Shown: positions 1-8,383, counted from the stretch's first letter. The stretch: DNA of 17,451 nucleotides from Paracoccaceae bacterium (GCA_011523445.1 WTGT01000155.1:1-17451), one strand, 5' to 3'. Notes: generated by a model from the letters alone, not told the origin. Numbers and translations: made by a program.

Positions 1-51
1 CTATGGGAGGGATCAGCGAATTACCCCGTAATTCGCTGATCCCTCCCATAG
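1..51. repeat. Perfect 23-bp inverted repeat at contig end (likely fold-back artefact)
   Basis: Positions 1-23 are the exact reverse complement of 29-51, separated by the 5-base loop CCCCG. The right arm reads in frame into the prenyl synthase gene, so it is probably genuine coding sequence. The left arm would be an inverted copy of it created at the end of the assembly, as happens in chimeric reads or at contig termini. A real hairpin of this perfection inside a coding region is unlikely. If this is right, the apparent ATG at position 3 is spurious. Confidence 0.9.
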
Positions 52-821
52 AACATAACTTGGACGGAGGCAAACGATTTCGTGGTTTTCTCGTGGTTGA
101 AAGTGCCAAAATAAATGGTGTAACGGGTAAGATTCCAGAATACGTGGCAGCGGCCATCGAATGTCTTCATGCATACTCACTTGTCCATGATGACCTTCCC
201 TGTATGGACGATGATCCCCTGAGGAGGGGCAAACCAACGATACATACCAAATGGAATGAGATGACTGCCGTTCTGGTGGGTGATGCCCTGCAAACACTTG
301 CTTTCGAAATTTTATCCGATCGGAACAGGATTCCTGAACCCGACATCAGGGCTGAACTTGTTTACTCCCTTGCCCGTGCATCAGGAGTTTCAGGCATGGT
401 TTTTGGCCAGATTCTGGATATGGAAGCCGAATCCAACCCTCATGCTGCAACAGTAGAGGATATAACCATACTCCAGCAGAACAAAACTGGTAAACTTATC
501 GGCTTTTCCTGTGAAGCAGGAGCAATTTTGAGTAGAACTGACCCGACCAATCTTCTAGGTTATGCAGCCGCACTGGGATTGGCGTTTCAAATTGCCGATG
601 ACTTGCTGGATATTACTGGTAATGTCGAGGATGTTGGCAAAACCCTTGATAAGGATTCATCACAGGGCAAACATACCTTCGTCTCACTGCTCGGGGAGGA
701 GGGAGCCCGCAATCTAGCCAGAGAGCAGGTAGAGGAGGCTGTTTCGTATCTTGAGCCCTATGGGAACAAGGCCAATATGCTGGTCGAGGCTGCAAGATTT
801 GCCATAACGAGAACAAAATAA
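3..821 (+). CDS. ispA: Polyprenyl (farnesyl/geranylgeranyl-type) diphosphate synthase, 5'-partial
   Basis: This is a trans-isoprenyl diphosphate synthase, which condenses isopentenyl diphosphate with allylic diphosphates to give C15 (or C20) chains in the cytoplasm. Numbering from the apparent start, GGKRFR lies near residues 22-27, the first aspartate-rich motif (DDLPCMDDD) at 63-71, GQILDME at 135-141, KTGKLI near 161, and the second aspartate-rich motif (DDLLD) near 199-203. The C-terminus (LVEAARFAITRTK) is typical of IspA. The family is usually about 290-300 residues, so about 30 N-terminal residues are missing. The first nine or so codons come from the fold-back at 1-28 and should not be trusted; authentic sequence begins at about position 29. 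The next gene is convergent, so no downstream operon partner (dxs is common in relatives) is seen. Exact chain length cannot be read from the sequence. Confidence 0.9.
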   Translation: MGGISELPRNSLIPPIEHNLDGGKRFRGFLVVESAKINGVTGKIPEYVAAAIECLHAYSLVHDDLPCMDDDPLRRGKPTIHTKWNEMTAVLVGDALQTLAFEILSDRNRIPEPDIRAELVYSLARASGVSGMVFGQILDMEAESNPHAATVEDITILQQNKTGKLIGFSCEAGAILSRTDPTNLLGYAAALGLAFQIADDLLDITGNVEDVGKTLDKDSSQGKHTFVSLLGEEGARNLAREQVEEAVSYLEPYGNKANMLVEAARFAITRTK

Positions 822-891
822 CCGCCCCCAGGTTGCAATTACGCAACAACTGACTTCATGCCTCGTCCAGAATTGAAGGGACAAGGGAAAA

Positions 892-2748
892 TCATCCCAT
901 ATTTGAACTGATTTGGCTATCTGCATCAGGGTCAATGCCGATAAACCCACCAACCTGCTTTTCCCAATGCTGACTGAATACTCCTCCCTTGGCAAGCAGA
1001 TTATCAACAGTACCCTGCTCGACGATATTCCCCTCATGCATAACAATAATGCGGTCCATACGTAATATTGTGGATAACCTGTGAGCTATGGCAATGACCG
1101 TTTTTCCTTCGATGATTTGTCGCAAGGCATCCTGGATGTATTCTTCAACCGTTGAATCCAATGCTGATGTGGCCTCGTCCAGAACCATTATCGGAGCATC
1201 TTTCAAAACCGCTCTTGCCAAGGCAATTCTTTGCCTTTGACCCCCGGACAATTTTACCCCTCTTTCACCCAGATGGGCATCATATCCCTTGCGGCCAACA
1301 CGATCCTCCATTTTGATGATGAACTCATGAGCCTGCGCCTTGATGGATGCCTTTACAACCTCATCCCGATTTGCCTTTGGATTGCCATATGCAATGTTTT
1401 CCCAAGCTGATCTATTGAACATGGCAGTTTCCTGGGTTACCATGCTGATTTGATTCCTCAGGCTTTCCTGAGTTATATTGCGGATATCAGTACCATCAAT
1501 CATGATGGCTCCCCCTTCAGGATCATATAATCTCATCAACAGAGTGACCAGGGTCGATTTCCCGGCACCGGATTCCCCGACAAGTCCGATGTGTTCGCCA
1601 GGTTTGATTTGAAGGTTAATATTGGTAACGCCACCAATTTCCCTCCCATACCGGAAAGAAACTTTCCTGAATTCTATACTGCCCTTCAGCCCGGCAACCT
1701 CCTTGGCCTGTGGTGCATCAACGAGCTGATGTGGATGGGCCAGAGTTCTCATACCGTCTTCGGCTTCACCAACATTGGAGTAAATTGCCATCAGTACAAA
1801 ACTGACCCAACCTGACATTTGAGCAATCCTCATGGAAACCGCACTCGTTGCGGCAATATCTCCTGTTGTGGTCATGCCATTTGACCAGAGCAGAAGGGAA
1901 CCACCAACCAGAATAACCGGAAGCAATCCCGCAAGCAACATCAGGAAATATCTGAAAGAAGAAGCAACCTGGCCAAATTCCGTGGCTTTCCCGCGAAAGT
2001 TTTCCAATGCATCCAGAGCTGCCCGATCCTCATGCAGGTAATGGGCAAAAAGCTTGACTGTTCTTATGTTCGTTATCGTGTCGACAATCTGGCCGGAAAG
2101 TATTGATCGGGCACCTGCCCTGCTGGCAGATTTTTTTCTGATTCTGGGCAAGAACCAGCGAATGAAAAAAACATAACAGAAAAGCCAGACTATCAGCGAT
2201 ATGGCAATCCTGTAATCAATTGAAACGAGGAGCAGGAATGATCCCAGCAATGAGGCTATGGCAAACGAAATCACGTTGACAATTTCATTGACCGTTTCCG
2301 AAATGGCCCTTGATGCTTGCAGTTGCTTCTGGGATATTCTACCGGCAAAATCATCATCAAAAAATGAAATCGCCTGATCCATCGTATGGCGATGAAGTCT
2401 TGAAAGAACCAATGCATTGATGTTCGGGTTGATCAAGACCGAGTTGATATAGGTACTTGCCCCAAAGGCAAAGGGTCTAACCACCAGAAAGAAAACAACG
2501 GCACCGCCAAGGAGCAGGATATTGTCGGTAAAGATGTTGTTCAGGTCCGTTGATACTGCACTATCAATGATCAGCCCCAGTATCAAGGCGGAACATACCT
2601 CCATCGAACCCGCCAGCATGGACACCCCTAAACCAATGAAAATCAGTGGAAATGACCCTTGCAAGCACCACAAGTAAAACTGGCCTAGGGTTTGTGGTGG
2701 ATCACCCTCTGAATACTGGTATGGATTGATCAACTTACCGAACAACAA
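892..2748 (-). CDS. ABC exporter, fused permease and ATP-binding domains (MsbA/MdlB-type)
   Basis: This is a half-transporter with an N-terminal six-helix type IV export domain (about residues 30-330) followed by a complete nucleotide-binding domain: Walker A GESGAGKST (391-399), Q-loop glutamine near 439, signature LSGGQ (500-504), Walker B IMVLDE (520-525) and switch histidine near 556. It would work as a homodimer, or as a heterodimer with an unlinked partner, in the inner membrane. The substrate is not evident; lipid, peptide or drug export are all possible. No in-frame ATG exists between the upstream stop and the FGKLINPY segment, so the start is a TTG at 2748 or the adjacent TTG at 2745; a weak AGGG lies just upstream. 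The gene follows the CCA nucleotidyltransferase by 47 bp on the same strand and is probably cotranscribed. The same gene order (Nudix, CCA, ABC) is, from memory, common in Rhodobacterales. Confidence 0.9.
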   Translation of the reverse strand: MLFGKLINPYQYSEGDPPQTLGQFYLWCLQGSFPLIFIGLGVSMLAGSMEVCSALILGLIIDSAVSTDLNNIFTDNILLLGGAVVFFLVVRPFAFGASTYINSVLINPNINALVLSRLHRHTMDQAISFFDDDFAGRISQKQLQASRAISETVNEIVNVISFAIASLLGSFLLLVSIDYRIAISLIVWLFCYVFFIRWFLPRIRKKSASRAGARSILSGQIVDTITNIRTVKLFAHYLHEDRAALDALENFRGKATEFGQVASSFRYFLMLLAGLLPVILVGGSLLLWSNGMTTTGDIAATSAVSMRIAQMSGWVSFVLMAIYSNVGEAEDGMRTLAHPHQLVDAPQAKEVAGLKGSIEFRKVSFRYGREIGGVTNINLQIKPGEHIGLVGESGAGKSTLVTLLMRLYDPEGGAIMIDGTDIRNITQESLRNQISMVTQETAMFNRSAWENIAYGNPKANRDEVVKASIKAQAHEFIIKMEDRVGRKGYDAHLGERGVKLSGGQRQRIALARAVLKDAPIMVLDEATSALDSTVEEYIQDALRQIIEGKTVIAIAHRLSTILRMDRIIVMHEGNIVEQGTVDNLLAKGGVFSQHWEKQVGGFIGIDPDADSQISSNMG

Positions 2749-2795
2749 GACCCTACCATGATTTCAACCACTCGCATTAGCTTCCTTGCCTTTCA

Positions 2796-3950
2796 CTATA
2801 CCAATTTCAGCAGGGCAGATTTAGATACCTCAAAACCTGATGAAATCCATACCTTTTGCAATTCCTTAAGTTTGTCACCCAATTCCTTCCCCTCATATCT
2901 TGTTCCCAAATCCTTTGCCTTGACTGGAAATTCCTGACTTGCTGCAAAATCAACCCTTGACCTGAAGTCTGAGGGGATTCCCTCATTACCCATTATGGCC
3001 CTGATCAGGACTATAGCTTCAGTTGTTCCTTTGCCAAACTGATAAGCCAACTCTTCAAGTAAACATTCGTTATCCTTTGAATATTGTAACAATATGTCAA
3101 GTTTTAAATGTTCAACCCTTGTTAAATCCAATTTACAATTCTTCGTGTTGATATTCAGTACCGCAAGACTGGTAATGGGATTGGGTTCAAACTGGTGTGC
3201 CCGCTCCATTTGTTCCAGTTTCTCGTGTTTCAGGACCTGACCTTCCGGGAAGAACCAGTGCCAACTGGGAGTATTCTCCCATTCCTTGAGACACCAATAG
3301 AGAGGCCTTATGGATAGAATACGAAATATTTCGGATCTGATTCTATACCCGGATAGCAACCCGAGTTTTTCGGCCTGAAACTTTCGAATGGCAGCCAAAC
3401 CCTCGGAATCACAACCCCTGGCAGGATCACCATAAAGGGCACTGAACCGAAAAAATCGCAATATGCGCAGATAATCCTCATTGATTCGATTAACCGGAGT
3501 ACCTATGAATCTAACCCGTTTTTTCTCCAGATCCTTCAATCCTCCCCTGGGATCATGTACTTTTCCTTCATAGTCAGCATAAAGGGCATTTATGGTAAAA
3601 TCCCTGCGAGAGGAATCCGTCTCCAAATCCGCCGCAAAACAGACCTCGACCTTCCTGCCATAGGCCTTGATATCCTTGCGAAAGGTGGTAATGGATACCC
3701 CGTTTGGTCCCACCACCAACGAACCAAATTCAACCCCTATCGGTTTGAAACCGATTTTTTCACGGTTGAACATTTCCTTCATCTCGGTTGGGGTGGCATC
3801 TGTAGCCAAGTCAAGGTCGTAAGGAGATCTTTGCAGGATGCTGTCTCTGACACACCCACCAACAAAATACAGTTGAAATCCTTCATCCCGGAAAAGTTTG
3901 AACAACCCTACCAGAAATTGATCATTTTGCCAAAATCGTTTTATTCGCAT
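2796..3950 (-). CDS. cca: CCA tRNA nucleotidyltransferase
   Basis: This class II nucleotidyltransferase adds or repairs the 3'-CCA end of tRNAs in the cytoplasm. The N-terminal head shows the nucleotidyltransferase signature: YFVGGCVRDS (about 28-37), then the catalytic acidic pair DLD (45-47) followed by LATDATP. RRDFTINALY (115-124) and RINEDYLRILRFFRFS (155-170) are the conserved neck/ATP-CTP-selection segments. The C-terminal half is more divergent, and no HD phosphohydrolase domain is apparent. Its 384 residues match the alphaproteobacterial form. The ATG lies within the last codons of the upstream Nudix gene (a 10-bp overlap in a different frame), suggesting translational coupling. Poly(A) polymerase I is related, but length and motifs favour CCA addition. 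Confidence 0.92.
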   Translation of the reverse strand: MRIKRFWQNDQFLVGLFKLFRDEGFQLYFVGGCVRDSILQRSPYDLDLATDATPTEMKEMFNREKIGFKPIGVEFGSLVVGPNGVSITTFRKDIKAYGRKVEVCFAADLETDSSRRDFTINALYADYEGKVHDPRGGLKDLEKKRVRFIGTPVNRINEDYLRILRFFRFSALYGDPARGCDSEGLAAIRKFQAEKLGLLSGYRIRSEIFRILSIRPLYWCLKEWENTPSWHWFFPEGQVLKHEKLEQMERAHQFEPNPITSLAVLNINTKNCKLDLTRVEHLKLDILLQYSKDNECLLEELAYQFGKGTTEAIVLIRAIMGNEGIPSDFRSRVDFAASQEFPVKAKDLGTRYEGKELGDKLKELQKVWISSGFEVSKSALLKLV

Positions 3951-4552
3951 CGCTCGTTGAGATGTCTGGCAAGACCATTGAGTATTCTGGCTGTTGCTCC
4001 CCAGATATGATACTCATGGTAATTGAGCCCTATGTATCTGTATTTTTTCCCGTCCCTCATTATGGATTCAATACGGTAGTTTGTTAAATCCATCAGAAAA
4101 TTCAGTGAAACCTCAAAGATTTCTGCAACCTCCTCGATTTGGGCTATGGCGTCAAACAGGGGGTCCACTTTACCAACAAATGGGGTAATCCTGAAACCGG
4201 TTACCGTCTCATGGGGAGGACATACCCCAAGAATTTCAACCTGAGCTGGATCCAATCCAATTTCCTCTTTTGCTTCCCTCAGGGCAGTTTCCAACTCATC
4301 ACGATCCCAATGCTCGGCTTTTCCACCCGGAAAGGAAATCTGTCCGGCATGGTACTTGAGATGACTTGAACGCCTGGTAAATATAACCGTTACCCCACCG
4401 GGCCTGCTGACAAGAGGTATCAGTACGCTGGCCGGACTTTTGGCCCGTGGAATATGATCAAGCAGCCCTTCATTGAGCATGTAATCCGAAGAACCGCCCC
4501 TGTAGGTTTCCAAACCCTCGCTAATCTGGTTAAATGTCAGGTGCAGAGACAA
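3941..4552 (-). CDS. Nudix hydrolase, CoA pyrophosphatase-like
   Basis: This Nudix hydrolase likely cleaves coenzyme A or acyl-CoA to phosphopantetheine and 3',5'-ADP. The CoA-pyrophosphatase signature precedes the Nudix box: FTRRSSHLKYHAGQISFPGG spans about 58-77, matching the LLTxRSx3Rx3Gx3FPGG pattern with small changes. The Nudix core REAKEEIGL lies at 92-100 and supplies the metal-binding glutamates. The 203-residue length suits the family. The only long-form start is a TTG at 4552, preceded by an in-frame stop and an AGGG about 7 bases upstream. The gene overlaps cca by 10 bp, so the two are probably one transcription unit. The DUF1285 gene that often precedes this pair in relatives is absent; a DUF3445 gene takes that position. 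CoA as substrate is inferred from the family signature. Confidence 0.88.
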   Translation of the reverse strand: MSLHLTFNQISEGLETYRGGSSDYMLNEGLLDHIPRAKSPASVLIPLVSRPGGVTVIFTRRSSHLKYHAGQISFPGGKAEHWDRDELETALREAKEEIGLDPAQVEILGVCPPHETVTGFRITPFVGKVDPLFDAIAQIEEVAEIFEVSLNFLMDLTNYRIESIMRDGKKYRYIGLNYHEYHIWGATARILNGLARHLNERCE

Positions 4553-4647
4553 TGTAAAGCCCTAATTACCCCAACCAGAAAGGTTGCATTTGATTTAAAT
4601 GAATTTGACATCTTGCATAATTGACGACCATCCCACGCATGGGAACA

Positions 4648-5511
4648 TCAGTATTCCTTTTCGGCCAGATAATTCTCGAATTCCTCGGGATCGGATAAAC
4701 TGTTCTGTGGACATACCGATGTATGGATTCCAAATACAACCCCCTTGGTATCATTCAATTTCCTCAAGGTTTGACGCTCCACCCTTGCCCACTTTTTACC
4801 TGTCTTGTCCTTGTCTCGCCTATGATTCATGCTTCTCGGCTGGTGGAGATCGGGATTGGTGTAAGAAAGATAATTCCCTCGGTAAATAATCCTGTCGGGT
4901 TGTAGATTATCAAACATCCGCTGGACCACCATGGCAATACGATCATTGTACTGGGGCACAGGATCATGAATTGAGGTGAGTGGCAAGCCCATTTTTTCAG
5001 ACAGAAGCCAACTTGCCGGAAAACACAATATGGCTCCAACCAGGACATGTTGATCACCACCATTGTGTAGCAGGCACAAATCCTCCTGAACCAAGCGGCC
5101 CGCAACGATCAGGGGATGATCATCGTTTAATTCAATGATTTGCCCGTCTGGTCTTGTGACATGACCCTTCCCCCAAATATAATCCTCAACATCCTGAAGT
5201 GCTTCACAAATGGTTCGAAGCAATTCCTCAGCGATGAGGTCTCCCTCCCCGGTACAATCAAAAACCAGATCTCGTTTGGTCTTGATCAGGTGATCCCTGT
5301 ACTTCATTTGCCTGTCAAATGCATCATCACGAAACAGCCATTCATGTGGCTCTAATGGGTTGATTCCCGGCAACCTTCTGGTTTTTTCCTTGCCCCAAGG
5401 TTCAAAGGAAAGATTTTCTTGACAAATTTCGTGAAACTCGTGAAGCATCGGTTTTATAAACAAGGAAATATTGGAGATTTTATTTGTAAACCTGCTTGTA
5501 CCAGATTCCAT
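4648..5511 (-). CDS. DUF3445 / heme-dependent oxidative N-demethylase alpha-subunit-like protein
   Basis: The protein matches, from memory, the DUF3445 family (heme-dependent oxidative N-demethylase, alpha-subunit-like). Characteristic segments are RRLPGINPLEPHEWL (about 45-59), HPLIVAGRLVQEDLCLL (132-148), LCFPASWLLSEKMGLPL (162-178), IHDPVPQYNDR (181-191) and RVERQTLRKL (243-252). Characterised members are heme subunits that demethylate dimethylamine-type substrates and release formaldehyde, working with separate flavin/iron-sulfur reductase subunits; none of those partners is encoded here, so the role is unproven. Homologues usually start close to the FxPW segment, so the ATG at codon 22 (5448) is an alternative start. 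Neither start has a clear Shine-Dalgarno. Start choice matters because the gene is divergent from dddP, 35 bp away with the long form or 98 bp with the short one. The Nudix gene begins 95 bp downstream. Confidence 0.75.
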   Translation of the reverse strand: MESGTSRFTNKISNISLFIKPMLHEFHEICQENLSFEPWGKEKTRRLPGINPLEPHEWLFRDDAFDRQMKYRDHLIKTKRDLVFDCTGEGDLIAEELLRTICEALQDVEDYIWGKGHVTRPDGQIIELNDDHPLIVAGRLVQEDLCLLHNGGDQHVLVGAILCFPASWLLSEKMGLPLTSIHDPVPQYNDRIAMVVQRMFDNLQPDRIIYRGNYLSYTNPDLHQPRSMNHRRDKDKTGKKWARVERQTLRKLNDTKGVVFGIHTSVCPQNSLSDPEEFENYLAEKEY

Positions 5512-5546
5512 AAGATAAGGGAATTCAAATTAGGGAGAAATATTTA

Positions 5547-6878
5547 ATGGACCAGGAACATTTTTCAGCCACACGGAAAATAGATCCTTCAAAGGGTACC
5601 CACCTGAAGGATGGAACAATCAATGACCATGATCGAATTGAAATTGGACCAACTCTGCTTGCTTTCAGGGAATGGGAAGAGGTCGGACTGGAACTTCCGA
5701 ATCTGGAAAGGATGCGTAATCACAGGTGGAAAAGACTTATCCAGCACATTATTGATCGTGACTATGGTGGGTTGCTACTATTTGATCCCCTGAACATTCG
5801 TTATGCCACGGATTCAACCAACATGCAGTTGTGGAACACCCACAATCCCTTTCGGGCCGTTCTGCTTTGTGCTGATGGCTATATGGTTCTATGGGATTAC
5901 AAATCCTCCATGTTTCTTGCCAAGTTCAATCCACTGGTCAGGGAGGTAAGAACTGGAGCGTCGCTCTTTTACTTCACTGCTGGTGATGGCGATGAGAAAC
6001 GTGCTGTAACATTTGCCAATGAAATTGATGAATTGATCAAGGAGCATGGTGGCAACAACCGCCGACTGGCTGTTGATAAAATAATGGTTTCAGGCTTGCG
6101 GGCCCTTGATAACGTTGGTTTTGAAATTATGAACGGAGAAGAGATTACGGAAAAATCCCGTTCGATCAAGGGACCTGATGAAATCCTGGCCATGAGATGT
6201 GCAAGCCATGCCTGTGAAGTTTCCGTCAAGGCCATGGAAGATGCAGCCAAGCCAGGTATGTCGGAAGATGAGATATGGTCAGTATTACATGCCGAAAACA
6301 TCAAGCGGGGTGGTGAATGGATCGAAACGAGACTGTTGGCAACCGGACCGAGAACCAACCCTTGGTTTCAGGAGTGTGGTCCCAGAAAATTGCAGAACAA
6401 TGAAATCCTGGCGTTTGATACCGATCTGGTTGGATGCTATGGCATCTGTACGGATATTTCACGAACCTGGTGGATAGGCGATCAAAAGCCTCGGCAGGAT
6501 ATGATTGATGCGATGAAACACGGGGTTGAGCATATCCAGTACAACATGCAACTGCTGCAACCCGGGACCCATTTTGATGATTTGACCTTCAAGAGTCATC
6601 GGCTTGATCCAATCTATCAAAAACAAAAGTATGGTGTTCTGATGCATGGTGTTGGTCTCTGCGATGAGTGGCCCGGTATCAACTATCCAGATGGTTATAC
6701 GAAAGGTTCGTTTGATTATTGCGTCGAACCGGGTATGGTTTTCTGTGTCGAGGCCTTGGTCAGCCCGGAAGGTGGCGATTTTTCCATCAAATTGGAGGAT
6801 CAGGTTCTGGTCACTGAAAACGGTCCTGACAATCTGACAACCTATCCCTTTGACAAAGCCCTGATGGGAGAAACCTGA
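5547..6878 (+). CDS. dddP: DMSP lyase DddP (M24B metallopeptidase fold)
   Basis: DddP cleaves dimethylsulfoniopropionate to dimethyl sulfide and acrylate using a metal-dependent creatinase/prolidase fold. Its 443 residues match DddP length, and several stretches agree with remembered roseobacter DddP sequences: HFSARRKIDPS-like N-terminus, NIRYATDSTNMQLWNTHNPF (83-102), IKRGGEWIETRLLATGPRTN (252-271), the YG..MHGVGLCDEWP region (362-376) and FSIKLEDQVL (412-421). Putative metal ligands are all present: D291, D293, D303, H367, E402 and E417, with catalytic-base candidate D373. These sit at a constant offset of four from the numbering I recall for the Ruegeria lacuscaerulensis enzyme. No signal peptide is seen, so it is cytoplasmic. 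A Shine-Dalgarno-like AGGGAGA precedes the ATG. The gene appears monocistronic; argG starts 182 bp downstream. Generic Xaa-Pro peptidase or creatinase is the alternative, but the family-specific segments argue against it. Confidence 0.93.
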   Translation: MDQEHFSATRKIDPSKGTHLKDGTINDHDRIEIGPTLLAFREWEEVGLELPNLERMRNHRWKRLIQHIIDRDYGGLLLFDPLNIRYATDSTNMQLWNTHNPFRAVLLCADGYMVLWDYKSSMFLAKFNPLVREVRTGASLFYFTAGDGDEKRAVTFANEIDELIKEHGGNNRRLAVDKIMVSGLRALDNVGFEIMNGEEITEKSRSIKGPDEILAMRCASHACEVSVKAMEDAAKPGMSEDEIWSVLHAENIKRGGEWIETRLLATGPRTNPWFQECGPRKLQNNEILAFDTDLVGCYGICTDISRTWWIGDQKPRQDMIDAMKHGVEHIQYNMQLLQPGTHFDDLTFKSHRLDPIYQKQKYGVLMHGVGLCDEWPGINYPDGYTKGSFDYCVEPGMVFCVEALVSPEGGDFSIKLEDQVLVTENGPDNLTTYPFDKALMGET

Positions 6879-6932
6879 AGGTAATTTTTTCTGATTAACC
6901 CTGATTTTCGTAGTGAATGCATAACGGGGCGG

Positions 6933-6946
6933 CCGTAGTGATACGG
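6933..6946. other. Small hairpin with GNRA-type loop in dddP-argG gap
   Basis: CCGTA at 6933-6937 pairs perfectly with TACGG at 6942-6946 around a GTGA loop, which fits the stable GNRA tetraloop class. No T-run follows, so it is not a convincing intrinsic terminator. The rest of the 182-bp gap shows no gene. A 10-base inverted pair (6892-6901 with 7036-7045) spans much of the gap but is too distant to interpret. Confidence 0.3.
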
Positions 6947-7060
6947 ATCAAAAACGATTAACTGGGGTTACATTTTACCTTTCAGTGTATATTTCCCCCT
7001 TGTCGGTTTGATATGGAACAGGCAATTTCATTTGTGGGTTAATCATTTCTGGGAATCGTT

Positions 7061-8275
7061 ATGAGCAAAGTAAACAAGGTGGTATTGGCTTATTCAGGCG
7101 GTTTGGATACATCCATAATCCTGAAATGGTTGCAAACACAATATGAGGCTGAAGTCGTTACCTTCACTGCTGACCTGGGCCAGGAGGAGGAATTGGACGC
7201 AGCCAGGAAAAAGGCCGAATTGCTGGGAATCAAGGAAATTTACATTGAAGATTTGCGTGAAGACTTTGTTAGGGATTATGTATTCCCGATGTTCAGGGCC
7301 AATACCCTTTACGAGGGATTGTATCTTCTAGGTACTTCGATCGCACGTCCCCTGATTGCCAAAAGGCTGGTTGAAATCGCCTCAGAAACGAATGCCGATG
7401 CCATAGCGCACGGGGCGACCGGCAAAGGTAACGACCAGATTAGGTTCGAGCTCTCGGCCTATTCCTTAAATCCAGATATTAAGGTTATAGCACCTTGGCG
7501 AGAGTGGGACCTGACGAGTAGAACAAAGCTGATTGATTTTGCAGAAAAATATCAAATCCCCATTGCCAAGGATAAAAGAGGTGAGGCTCCCTTTTCAGTT
7601 GATGCCAATTTACTCCATACCTCATCTGAGGGCAAGGTTTTGGAGGATCCTGCTGTTGAAGCTCCTCCTTTTGTTTACCAGCGAACAATTGATCCCGAGA
7701 AGGCACCTGATACACCGGAATATCTTGAAGTTACCTTCGAGAAAGGTGATCCGGTAGCAATAAATGGTGTATCCTTGTCACCAGCACAACTGCTGACAGA
7801 ACTCAACAGGATTGGTGGTGCCCATGGAGTTGGACGCCTTGATTTGGTAGAAAACCGCTATATCGGGATGAAATCAAGAGGCATCTACGAAACTCCCGGA
7901 GGAACAATTTTGCTGGAAGCACACAGGGGGATGGAACAAATCACTCTTGATCGTGGTGCTGCACATCTGAAGGATGAAATCATGCCTCGCTATGCTGAAA
8001 TGATCTACAATGGGTATTGGTTCAGCCCCGAAAGGGAAATGCTTCAGGCCCTGATTGACAAGAGTCAGGAATTTGTAACCGGCAAAGTAAATCTGAAACT
8101 TTACAAGGGGAATGTCCAAACGGTTGGTAGGGAATCTCCCTACTCACTGTACTCCGAAAAGCATGTAACCTTTGAGGATGATGCCGGGGCCTACGACCAG
8201 AATGATGCCAGTGGCTTTATCAAGCTCAATGCCCTCAGACTGAAATTGTTGAATTTGAGAAACAGGCGGCCATAG
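7061..8275 (+). CDS. argG: Argininosuccinate synthase
   Basis: This enzyme catalyses ATP-dependent condensation of citrulline and aspartate to argininosuccinate, the penultimate step of arginine synthesis. The N-terminal ATP pyrophosphatase P-loop AYSGGLDTS is at 10-18, GTSIARPLIA at 91-100, and HGATGKGNDQIRFE at 117-130 carries citrulline/aspartate contacts. SPYSLYSEKHVTFE near the C-terminus is also typical. The 404 residues are a normal length for the family and the product should act as a cytoplasmic homotetramer. The ATG at 7061 is preceded by GGGA about 7-10 bases upstream. It sits between dddP and the ribosomal-protein block on the same strand with 170-180 bp gaps on both sides, so it is probably transcribed alone. 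Confidence 0.97.
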   Translation: MSKVNKVVLAYSGGLDTSIILKWLQTQYEAEVVTFTADLGQEEELDAARKKAELLGIKEIYIEDLREDFVRDYVFPMFRANTLYEGLYLLGTSIARPLIAKRLVEIASETNADAIAHGATGKGNDQIRFELSAYSLNPDIKVIAPWREWDLTSRTKLIDFAEKYQIPIAKDKRGEAPFSVDANLLHTSSEGKVLEDPAVEAPPFVYQRTIDPEKAPDTPEYLEVTFEKGDPVAINGVSLSPAQLLTELNRIGGAHGVGRLDLVENRYIGMKSRGIYETPGGTILLEAHRGMEQITLDRGAAHLKDEIMPRYAEMIYNGYWFSPEREMLQALIDKSQEFVTGKVNLKLYKGNVQTVGRESPYSLYSEKHVTFEDDAGAYDQNDASGFIKLNALRLKLLNLRNRRP

Positions 8276-8383
8276 GGATTTGGGTGTTATCCTGAGAATC
8301 ATTGCCTTTAAGAAGATTTTTTTGGAAGTGTGTACAACTGATTATTGATATTTGTCCGAAATCTCCTATCTGATTACCTTCTC

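Noticed and set aside
832..847. GTTGC/GCAAC hairpin between the convergent ispA and ABC genes as a bidirectional terminator
   Set aside because: Only five base pairs with no adjacent T-run on either strand.
5969..6358. 129-codon minus-strand frame inside dddP
   Set aside because: It is antisense to a strongly conserved coding region and has no family resemblance; a shadow frame.
5547..6878. Xaa-Pro aminopeptidase or creatinase annotation
   Set aside because: Overall fold is shared, but length and family-specific segments match DddP much better.
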